This document shows, one piece after another, positions 8,934 to 15,207 of a stretch of 23,600 bases of DNA. The stretch lies in NCBI GenBank assembly GCA_015654715.1, contig JAATGK010000487.1, positions 1 through 23,600 on the forward strand, given 5' to 3'. The notes under the pieces were generated by a model. That model worked only from the letters and a program-made list of their open reading frames with translations, had not been told where the DNA came from and did not search any database. Within the stretch, counting starts at the first letter, position 1, and each line of letters starts with the position of its first letter. The stretch comes from Alphaproteobacteria bacterium (GTDB taxonomy: Bacteria; Pseudomonadota; Alphaproteobacteria; Micropepsales; Micropepsaceae). The position numbers and the translations under genes were made by a program.

Positions 8934-9368
8934 ATGCCGCGTTCGAAATATGCTGCCTACGAGGCCGTCAAGCCTTACTTCGAGCTGGTTCGCGGAGCGT
9001 TGGGCGACTTGGTCGATGGCGAGCATTTTTTCGATATCGTCTCAGATGACGTCGTCTATGAGGTTCTCTACGACTTTCCCGGCTGGCCTCGCATTGTCCA
9101 GGGGCGCGCCGATCTGATGGCTCAATTCGCCGGTTATGGCAACGCCATCAAGATCCAGGCTGCAGACAAACTAATCACCCACAAAACGGACGACGGCCAG
9201 GTCGTCGTTATCGAGTATGAAGTCCATGGCACCATCCTCGCGACGAGCGCGAAATATCACAATCGTTTTGCCTCAATCATAAGGATTGAAAGGCGGAAAA
9301 TCGTGCACTGGAGAGACTATATGGACTCGCTTGCGGCATGGAACGCACTGACGCCGAGCGCTCGCTAA
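8934..9368 (+). CDS. NTF2/SnoaL-like domain protein
   Basis: Small cytoplasmic protein of 144 residues with the cone-shaped NTF2-like (SnoaL / ketosteroid-isomerase-like) fold. The pattern is a helical N-terminus, SDDVVYEVLYDFPGWPRIVQ, a G-R-A-D-L helix, and a closing strand pair ASIIRIERRKIVHWRDYMDS, which is typical of SnoaL proteins. The ATG at 8934 is chosen because GGAG lies about nine bases upstream; an ATG at 8883 in the same frame lacks a good site. It is 37 bases upstream of the azoreductase and probably cotranscribed with it under HxlR control. Members act as isomerases, hydrolases or binding proteins; no specific reaction can be named. Confidence 0.85.
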   Translation: MPRSKYAAYEAVKPYFELVRGALGDLVDGEHFFDIVSDDVVYEVLYDFPGWPRIVQGRADLMAQFAGYGNAIKIQAADKLITHKTDDGQVVVIEYEVHGTILATSAKYHNRFASIIRIERRKIVHWRDYMDSLAAWNALTPSAR

Positions 9369-9405
9369 AACATCGGTATGCCGTAAAATCCCCGGAGATT
9401 TTTCT

Positions 9406-10014
9406 ATGAAGAAAATCCTCATGATTGAGGTGAGTCCGAGAGGGAAGGATTCAGCAAGCCGGTCGGTAGCCGATACGCTCGCCGTACGCCTGACCGGACT
9501 CTATCCGTCAGCAGAGCTTATTCGCCGTGACCTGGCCGCCGCGCATCTGCCTCATCTGGATGATATTACACTTCGAGCAATCTCGACGAAGGACCCGGCC
9601 GAAGCGGCGAGGTTAAAGGACGCGGCTCGCCAGTCGGATCAACTGACTGACGAGCTGCTGGAATCCGATCTTCTTGTGATTGCAACGCCGATGTGGAATT
9701 TTGGGATTCCTTCCGCACTCAAAGCGTGGATCGACTTGGTCGTACGGCCAGGCAGGACATTCCAATACTCCGGTGGCGGGGTCGTCGGCTTGGCGAAGGA
9801 CAAGAAAGCGATCCTGGTCCTCGCTTCCGGTGGTGTTTTTTCAGAAGGCCCATGGAAATCGTGGGATTTTGTCGAGCCTTATCTGCGGCAAATCCTGGGC
9901 TTCATCGGCATCGTCGACGTGCAGACCGTTCGAGCCGAGGGGATGAATCTTCCTTGGCTGGCTGCCGAGGTCGTGCCAACAGCAAGCCGGGCCGTCGAGA
10001 AGCTTGCTCTATGA
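9406..10014 (+). CDS. azoR: FMN-dependent NADH-azoreductase / quinone reductase
   Basis: Flavodoxin-fold oxidoreductase of 202 residues, the usual AzoR length, reducing quinones and azo compounds by two-electron transfer from NAD(P)H through FMN. Family motifs are visible: an N-terminal strand and phosphate loop (SPRGKDSASRSVAD), then PMWNFGIPSALKAWIDLVVR near residue 98 and GRTFQYSGGGVVGL, and an ASGG segment near residue 145 that contacts FMN in this family. The ATG at 9406 follows GGAG. It is the second gene of a pair with the NTF2-like gene, divergent from HxlR, which suggests induction by quinones or electrophiles as in the YodB-AzoR systems of Bacillus. Confidence 0.93.
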   Translation: MKKILMIEVSPRGKDSASRSVADTLAVRLTGLYPSAELIRRDLAAAHLPHLDDITLRAISTKDPAEAARLKDAARQSDQLTDELLESDLLVIATPMWNFGIPSALKAWIDLVVRPGRTFQYSGGGVVGLAKDKKAILVLASGGVFSEGPWKSWDFVEPYLRQILGFIGIVDVQTVRAEGMNLPWLAAEVVPTASRAVEKLAL

Positions 10015-10089
10015 GCGTACGTTTCAAAATTCACGCGTGAGCGGATCAAAGGGCTTTGCACATCCCATTCGGCGATACTGAATGGTCGT
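10015..10089. other. convergent junction of azoR and larC
   Basis: 75 bases between two converging genes. It contains a perfect 10-base palindrome (TCACGCGTGA, 10031-10040) without a loop or T-tract. It is too short to hold the missing LarC C-terminal domain. Confidence 0.5.
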
Positions 10090-10821
10090 CTATTCGCGCA
10101 CGGCAAAAAACAGGGCGCCGTTCGGCAAATTGACAAACGTCTTGCCGCCATAGACCCGCGCCTGACTGATCACCGTGCAATCGGGCCACTTACCGAATTT
10201 TGCCTTGGCCGCCTTCAGCAGTGCCAGCGCGGTCGGGGTGACGGTTTCACCTTCGGCATCGACGCCATAGACCGGCACCTCGGCCAGCATCTCTTGCACT
10301 GCCGGAGCGGGACTGGCGAGCAGGCCGTGTTCGCAGCGGATGGCGCCGTCGGCGATCGGCAGCGGGCTGCAATAGAGGGCGACGGGCGCGATCTTGGCCA
10401 GCAGGGCCGACGACAGGCAGATGTCGAGAATGCTGTCCAGCGCCCCCACCTCGTGAAAATGCACGTGGTCCGTGGTAATGCCGTGCACCCGCGCTTCGGC
10501 CTCGGCCAGAATGGTGAAGGCGCCCGACGCCAGATCCTTGGCGGCCTCCGACAAAGCGCTAGCCTTGATGATCTCGATAATCGATTTGTAGGTGCGATGA
10601 TGGTGTTCGTGCGGCAGATCGACCTCCGCATGCCAACCCGAGACGCCGCCGACCGCATACGAAACGATACGCACGGCATTGGCCAAAGCGGGCACGCCGA
10701 TCGCGTCGATCAACGCCCCTAGCTCTGCGTCGGAGACCTCTGCGAGGCGGGCAAGCCCGCTCAGCAGCATGTCGCCGCTGAGACCCGATGGCGTCCGCAC
10801 CACGACCGAAAGACCGCTCAT
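10090..10821 (-). CDS. larC: LarC-like nickel insertion protein, short form (LarC1 domain only)
   Basis: Homologue of the N-terminal half of LarC, the CTP-dependent cyclometallase that inserts nickel into pyridinium bis-thiocarboxylate mononucleotide to complete the nickel-pincer nucleotide. It has 243 residues; full LarC has roughly 400. LarC features include GLSGDMLLSGL near the N-terminus, a short His cluster (PHEHHH), AEAEARVHG, HVHFHEVGALDSILDI, CEHGLLASPAPAVQEML and ETVTPTALALL. The sequence stops just after the boundary segment VYGGKTFVNLPNG, so the C-terminal LarC2 domain is absent. The ATG at 10821 overlaps the larB stop codon and has AGGAG six bases upstream; a GTG one codon earlier is possible. 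It is the last gene of the operon and convergent with azoR. Function is likely but not certain given the missing domain. Confidence 0.85.
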   Translation of the reverse strand: MSGLSVVVRTPSGLSGDMLLSGLARLAEVSDAELGALIDAIGVPALANAVRIVSYAVGGVSGWHAEVDLPHEHHHRTYKSIIEIIKASALSEAAKDLASGAFTILAEAEARVHGITTDHVHFHEVGALDSILDICLSSALLAKIAPVALYCSPLPIADGAIRCEHGLLASPAPAVQEMLAEVPVYGVDAEGETVTPTALALLKAAKAKFGKWPDCTVISQARVYGGKTFVNLPNGALFFAVRE

Positions 10822-11489
10822 CACTTGCTCCTGTTGAGGACGTTCAGCATGCGCACCGCACCACAGGCGGCACCGAAGCCGTTATCGATATTGGTCACCA
10901 GCACGCCCTGGGCGCAACTGGCCAGCATGGCGTTGAGCGCGGTCTGTCCGCCGGTCGCGACACCGTACCCGACGGAGGTTGGAACCGCGATGATCGGACA
11001 GCCGGTGATGCCACCCAGCACCGAGGCCAGCGCCGCATCCATGCCGGCGACGGCGATGACGATGTCGTGGCGGCGAATTTCGTCGATCCGTTCAAGCAGG
11101 CGATGCAGCCCGGCGACGCCGACGTCGCAGATGAGGGTCGGCGCGATGCCCATGAACGTCAGGGTCCGCACCGCCTCGCGCGCCACTGGCAGATCGGAAG
11201 TTCCGGCGCAGACGACGGCCACCCGCCCGGGCCGCTTAGAGCGAACGCCGTGCAGATAGGCGGTGCCGGAAACTTCGTCGTAATCGAGCAGAGCGGCTAG
11301 ATCCGGCCGGATCGCTTCGAACTGCGGACGGTAGAGGCGAGTGAACAAAAACGGGACGTCAGCCTTGGTGCGCAGCTCGTCCAGCAAGCGGTCAAGGCTT
11401 TCGTGATCCTTGCTCTCGCACAGCACCGCCTCCGGCATGCCGAGCCGCTCGGCACGATCATAATCATACACGGTTGTCACGGTGCTCAC
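10821..11489 (-). CDS. larB: LarB, NaAD carboxylase/hydrolase of nickel-pincer cofactor synthesis
   Basis: First dedicated enzyme of NPN synthesis: it carboxylates the pyridinium ring of NaAD and cleaves the dinucleotide to pyridinium-3,5-biscarboxylic acid mononucleotide. The C-terminal part is PurE-like, with AGTSDLPVAREA, GMDAALASVLGG, PTSVGYGVATGGQTALNAML and SCAQGVLVTNIDNGFGAA. As I recall, the Cys of the SCA motif corresponds to the residue that forms the covalent NaAD adduct in L. plantarum LarB. I chose the GTG at 11489 (222 residues) because the recognisable family start YDYDRAERLGMPEAV follows at once; an upstream start at 11558 would overlap larE by 95 bases and add a low-complexity tail. 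With either start the N-terminal helix of typical LarB is missing. It overlaps larE by 26 bases and larC by one base, indicating translational coupling. Confidence 0.93.
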   Translation of the reverse strand: MSTVTTVYDYDRAERLGMPEAVLCESKDHESLDRLLDELRTKADVPFLFTRLYRPQFEAIRPDLAALLDYDEVSGTAYLHGVRSKRPGRVAVVCAGTSDLPVAREAVRTLTFMGIAPTLICDVGVAGLHRLLERIDEIRRHDIVIAVAGMDAALASVLGGITGCPIIAVPTSVGYGVATGGQTALNAMLASCAQGVLVTNIDNGFGAACGAVRMLNVLNRSK

Positions 11490-12852
11490 CGACAAAGGCC
11501 CGACCGGGCCGGTAGGGTTTTGGATCGAGGCCGATGCCGGCGATCCCCGGCTCGGCACTTTGCGCCCGGCGCAACGCTTCGGCGAGGACCGCCGCGCTGC
11601 CGAGGTTCCGCTCGCTTTCCAGCATCTCCACGATCATCTGGCTTTCCCGTACACGAGCCCGCACTACCTTGACGCCGGTCGCTTCGCGGATCGCATGTTC
11701 CGCCGCCTCAATCGCACGCATCCGCTCGGGGGTGACGCGCGTGCCGGTATAGACCCGGCTGGCCAGGCACGGCGCCGCCGGCAGATCGGCGAACGGCAGG
11801 CCAAGCTGCGCCGCGATGGCGCGGATGGCGGCTTTGTTGATGCCGGTTTCAACGAAGGGGTGGCGGACATTGTACTCTGCCGCGGCGGTCAGCCCTGGCC
11901 GGTACTCGCCGAGATCGTCGGTGTTGGCGCCCGAGAGCATGATGGCACCACGCGGCATCTCGGCGGCGATGGTTTTCAGCGTGTCGTAGAGGTGCGACTT
12001 GCAGAAATAGCAACGGTTCACCGGATTGGCGAGATAGCGCTCGTCGGCGAACTCGTTGCTGCTCACCTGCTCCAGCTTCCAACCTTCGTGCTCCGCCCAG
12101 CTTCGCACACGCGCGGAAGCTTCGTCTGGTACCGCCGGGCTGATCGCGTGGGCGATCACCGTTTCGGCCGGCGCCAGACGGTGGGCGACGGTGGCAAGCA
12201 GCATGGAATCGACACCGCCGGAGCAGCAGACCACCCGCGGCCCAATTCCGTTCAGGACCGCCTGCAACTGCTGCAACAGCGCCGTGGGAGAGTAAAGCGC
12301 GTGGCGTTCGATGTAGTCAGCGACCGGCGGCGGCGTCAGAAAATCGACCGCCTGGTGCTTGAGGCAGCGCGCCCGCAAGACGGTCGAGGAAATATCGATG
12401 GCGGGAACATGCAGCCGCGGGATGTCCGGCTCGACGTCGGGGCGATCCTCACCCGCCCGCACCAGCACGGCGAAGCGGCACAAGCGGCGTAATTCGTCGA
12501 TCTCCCGCCACAGATGGAGGCGATCGATTACGTCGGAACCGAGCAGGAAGGTGATTTCTGCATCCGGATACTCGGCGCGGAAGCGCCGAACCGTGTCGAT
12601 GGTCACCGACTTGCCCGGACGCGCGACCTCGATGTCGCTGACGTCGTAGAGCGGATTGATACCGACGGCGAGCCGCAGCATGGCGAGCCGGGCCGTGCCG
12701 TCCGCGAGCTCGGGACTGTCCTTCAGCATCGGTCGACCGGCGGGAACGAAGACCAGCCGGTCCAGCGCCAGGGCCTCGGCTGCCGCCTGCGCCGCCACCA
12801 AGTGCCCGAGATGCACGGGATTTAATTTGCCGCCGAACAACCCGAGCCGCAT
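11464..12852 (-). CDS. larE: NadD-LarE fusion: nicotinate-nucleotide adenylyltransferase plus sulfur transferase
   Basis: A single 462-residue protein with two full domains. Residues 1 to about 187 are NadD-like: the nucleotidyltransferase motif GGKLNPVHLGH (7-17), the LLGSD segment (103-107) and ISSTVLRAR (154-162), which make NaAD from nicotinate mononucleotide and ATP. Residues from about 188 to 462 are LarE: PP-loop SGGVDS (211-216), NRCYFCKSHLYD (279-290) and a lone cysteine in APCLASRVYTG (Cys362) matching the sacrificial cysteine of single-Cys LarE, which gives its sulfur to the NPN precursor. The ATG at 12852 is four bases after the permease stop codon; longer starts run inside the permease gene. 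No stop codon or frameshift separates the domains. Because NaAD is the substrate of LarB, encoded next, the fusion suggests dedicated precursor supply. Confidence 0.95.
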   Translation of the reverse strand: MRLGLFGGKLNPVHLGHLVAAQAAAEALALDRLVFVPAGRPMLKDSPELADGTARLAMLRLAVGINPLYDVSDIEVARPGKSVTIDTVRRFRAEYPDAEITFLLGSDVIDRLHLWREIDELRRLCRFAVLVRAGEDRPDVEPDIPRLHVPAIDISSTVLRARCLKHQAVDFLTPPPVADYIERHALYSPTALLQQLQAVLNGIGPRVVCCSGGVDSMLLATVAHRLAPAETVIAHAISPAVPDEASARVRSWAEHEGWKLEQVSSNEFADERYLANPVNRCYFCKSHLYDTLKTIAAEMPRGAIMLSGANTDDLGEYRPGLTAAAEYNVRHPFVETGINKAAIRAIAAQLGLPFADLPAAPCLASRVYTGTRVTPERMRAIEAAEHAIREATGVKVVRARVRESQMIVEMLESERNLGSAAVLAEALRRAQSAEPGIAGIGLDPKPYRPGRAFVGEHRDNRV

Positions 12853-12856
12853 GACT

Positions 12857-13537
12857 TTACCCGACGATCCAGAAAACGCCGGCGCACATGGCGACCACCG
12901 CGAAAGCACCGCGGCAGGCATAGCCGAAGCTGTTGCCCCGCCGGTTGAGCCAGCCTTGGCCGGTCCTGAGCAGCAAGGCAAAGCACAGCATTCCGGCCAG
13001 AACACCCATTGAGAAAATGGCGACGTAGAGAATCCCAATCGCTGGGCTCATGAAGACGGCAGGGATCAGCGCCAGGAACACGGCGCTGCCGGCGGTGCCG
13101 TGGACGATGCCGATCAGCAGCGGGGTGCGAAACGACCAACGCTTGTGAGAGGCCTCAGCGCCGCCCGTCGGCACTGCGTGGACCGGTTCATGGCGGTGCC
13201 AATGGAGCCCGCCATCGTGGGAATGTAGATGTTCCTTGCGGATATTGAGGAGCACCGAGGTGCCGGTGAGAATCAGGATAACCCCGACGCTGCGTTCCGC
13301 CCAATACGGCACGTTCTGCGGCAGCACCCAGTGAAAGATGAACAACGCGGCGGTGATCAGAAGCAGCAAACCGCCGTGGCCGATCGCCCAATGCACGGCG
13401 TAGGCAAGCGCGCGCGACGGCGTCTTCTCGCGGCCGGCGAGCGTCGCCACCGCCAACACGTGATCCGGATCCAAGGCGTGCAGCATTCCGAGGGGAAAGC
13501 TGAGGGCCAAGAGGCCGATTACGGCAGAAGTTCCCAT
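12857..13537 (-). CDS. nickel/cobalt permease (NiCoT / NicO-like)
   Basis: Inner-membrane protein of 226 residues with about six hydrophobic segments. The first segments carry HALDPDH (residues 18-24), an exact HX4DH signature of nickel/cobalt transporters. A histidine-rich cytoplasmic or periplasmic loop near residues 90-110 (HLHSHDGGLHWHRHEPVH) fits metal binding. A second conserved His lies in IGIVHGTAGSAV. The ATG at 13537 is chosen; a TTG further up has no ribosome binding site. The gene is four bases from the NadD-LarE gene, so it probably supplies nickel for LarC. The direction of transport is inferred: an NicO/RcnA-like exporter is the alternative, but context in a cofactor operon favours uptake. 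Confidence 0.88.
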   Translation of the reverse strand: MGTSAVIGLLALSFPLGMLHALDPDHVLAVATLAGREKTPSRALAYAVHWAIGHGGLLLLITAALFIFHWVLPQNVPYWAERSVGVILILTGTSVLLNIRKEHLHSHDGGLHWHRHEPVHAVPTGGAEASHKRWSFRTPLLIGIVHGTAGSAVFLALIPAVFMSPAIGILYVAIFSMGVLAGMLCFALLLRTGQGWLNRRGNSFGYACRGAFAVVAMCAGVFWIVG

Positions 13538-13612
13538 GTTTGTCTCAACCCGTGCGACCGGGCGGTATGAGGCCGACCCAGATTCGTCTGTCAACCGGCG
13601 GAAAATAGTAAT

Positions 13613-13641
13613 GGCCGGTGGCGGTTCTTGCGCCGCCGGCC
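13613..13641. terminator. hairpin between DUF362 gene and permease gene
   Basis: GC-rich inverted repeat with 11-base arms (13613-13623 and 13631-13641) and a 7-base loop; the one imperfect pair is G-U on the plus strand and C-A on the minus strand. On the minus strand, the direction of the operon, it is followed by ATTACTATTTTCC, a weak T-rich stretch. It may partly terminate transcription after the DUF362 gene or stabilise its mRNA end. Confidence 0.45.
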
Positions 13642-13650
13642 AAAGCTGAG

Positions 13651-14667
13651 TCAGATCGTGATCAATTTGTACTTTTCATAGCCCATGTCGAGCGTCTTCA
13701 TGTATTCGATCTGACGCGGGCCGTCGCGGCTCTCGATACGTTCGATGATGTCATGCCGCTCGCCGGTAGGCAGCGCGTACATCATGTCGAGCGAAGCCTT
13801 GTCGATTGCCAGAATATCGGTCGAGGCGAGAATGCCGATATCCTTCGCCTTCGGCGGAGCGCCATGGGCATCGCAGTCGCAATCCACCGAAAGGTTCTTG
13901 AGAACGTTGATATAGGTGATGTGCGATCCGAAATGAGCAGTGATCGCCTTGCCGGACTCGACCATGCGCTCCAGGAAAATATCACCGCGCTTGAAACCTT
14001 CGCCGTGGATCTGCAGCTTGCCGACCTTGCCCGAAGCGCAGCCGATAGCGATGTTCTTGAGCGAGCCGCCGAACCCGGCCATCGTGTGGCCCTTGTAGTG
14101 GGTATAGACCAAGAGCGAATCATAGTTGAGCAGATGCTTGCCGACCGCGACTTCAGTCAGATGCGGGCCCTGGGTGAAGGGACGCTTGGTGATCGCGGGA
14201 TCGGCATATTTGTCGAGCAGCGCCTGCATCCCCGGAACCGGCAGGGACGCATCGCCCTCGGCATCCATGATATCGACCGGGCAGAAATCCCAACCGTTGG
14301 TCTTCAGCACTTCCCGGTGCGTTGCGGTTTCCTGCCGCGGGCTGGGATAGAGGACGTTGCATTCCACGATCGTGCTGCCAGGGACATGCGCCTGCAGGCC
14401 TTTGATCAGCTCAATCGGCAACAGGTTCGGACCGTGCGGCTCGCCGGTGTGCAGCTTGATGGCAATCTTGCCAGTCATGCCCTGGTTGACCTTGGCATAG
14501 GCCTTCAGCAACCCGGCGACGGAAATGTCCGTGGTGAAATAAACCGGCGACGGATCTCGCGGCGCGGCAAAAGCGCTACCCAGGCCCTGAAATTCGCCGA
14601 CGGCGACCGTTCCGGTGACCACGGCGCTCTTCTCCAGAAAACTGCGACGGGACATCTGCTTTTTCAT
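13651..14667 (-). CDS. Tat-exported DUF362 protein with LarA-like motif
   Basis: Protein of 338 residues with a twin-arginine signal (SRRSFLEK, residues 6-13, then a hydrophobic stretch and AFAA near residue 35), so it is exported folded. The rest is DUF362, a family often linked to iron-sulfur proteins but without an agreed reaction. The central motif YKGHTMAGFGGSLKN gives His194 and Lys204, ten residues apart, and His221 follows 17 residues later. From memory, LarA has His174, Lys184 and His200 with nearly the same spacing and a similar G-F/Y-x-G-G context. Other candidate metal ligands are KLHTGEPHG (71-79) and CDCDAH (263-268). The ATG at 14667 has AAGGGG about nine bases upstream. It is the first gene of the lar cluster and I propose it as the NPN-using enzyme. 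DUF362 membership is firm; the NPN role is inference. Confidence 0.85.
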   Translation of the reverse strand: MKKQMSRRSFLEKSAVVTGTVAVGEFQGLGSAFAAPRDPSPVYFTTDISVAGLLKAYAKVNQGMTGKIAIKLHTGEPHGPNLLPIELIKGLQAHVPGSTIVECNVLYPSPRQETATHREVLKTNGWDFCPVDIMDAEGDASLPVPGMQALLDKYADPAITKRPFTQGPHLTEVAVGKHLLNYDSLLVYTHYKGHTMAGFGGSLKNIAIGCASGKVGKLQIHGEGFKRGDIFLERMVESGKAITAHFGSHITYINVLKNLSVDCDCDAHGAPPKAKDIGILASTDILAIDKASLDMMYALPTGERHDIIERIESRDGPRQIEYMKTLDMGYEKYKLITI

Positions 14668-15207
14668 GCTTGTGACCCCTTCGATATAAAGACCATTTCA
14701 AATAGCACTTTCTCCATGTTCCCTTAACCCGAACGCCGATCAATTTTTTGTTTGCGCGAAATAGCGCAGGACGAAAGACAAAATGACACGGCAAAATTGC
14801 AGCAGCCGCAGCCAAGACGAGGCGCCACGGAATGGAAGGCGGTATCGAAAAGGCGAACGATCCCAAGGGCGCGCCGCCAAGGCCGGTTCAAATGCGCCAA
14901 TGGGGTCGCTTTGGTGAAAAGTGGCCGCCGTCCGCACCTCGAGCGGGTGTGATCGCGGCAAGTGCGGAAGACGAAAGTTCGATAGCTGCCGGACCGTATT
15001 GCTCCGTTGGGTGCGAGCGCAAATTTGTCTCCGGAAGTGTATCAATCGGTGTCAAATCGTTTTTTTAAGGAAGAGGGAAGCCTCCCGAACCCGGCCGCGA
15101 GGCGCCGTCTCGCACTCCTTACCGAGTGCCGCTATCATGACCCACCCCGGACGCACAAACGCCATCAGCGGTTGTTTCCGGAAGGTAACAAGGACGCGAG
15201 GATCGCT
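14668..15207. other. 540-base divergent region before DUF362 and pgm
   Basis: Contains the leader regions of the minus-strand lar cluster and the plus-strand phosphoglucomutase gene. Short open frames here lack ribosome binding sites and recognisable products. The part nearest the DUF362 gene (14690-14760) is relatively AT-rich and probably holds its promoter, but I could not fix -35 and -10 boxes. Confidence 0.4.

Noticed and set aside
9879..10151. Possible frameshifted LarC2 continuation after larC
   Set aside because: The minus-strand frame here is antisense to azoR and shows no LarC2 features, so larC is short rather than frameshifted at this site.
11482..12492. 336-residue plus-strand open frame opposite the NadD-LarE gene
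   Set aside because: Antisense shadow of the fusion gene.
13618..14727. 369-residue plus-strand open frame opposite the DUF362 gene
   Set aside because: Antisense shadow; the DUF362 gene has a Tat signal, ribosome binding site and family motifs, the opposite frame has none.
14690..14760. Promoter boxes for the lar cluster
   Set aside because: Several partial TTGATC- and TATTT-like matches exist but no pair has proper spacing, so no site was called.
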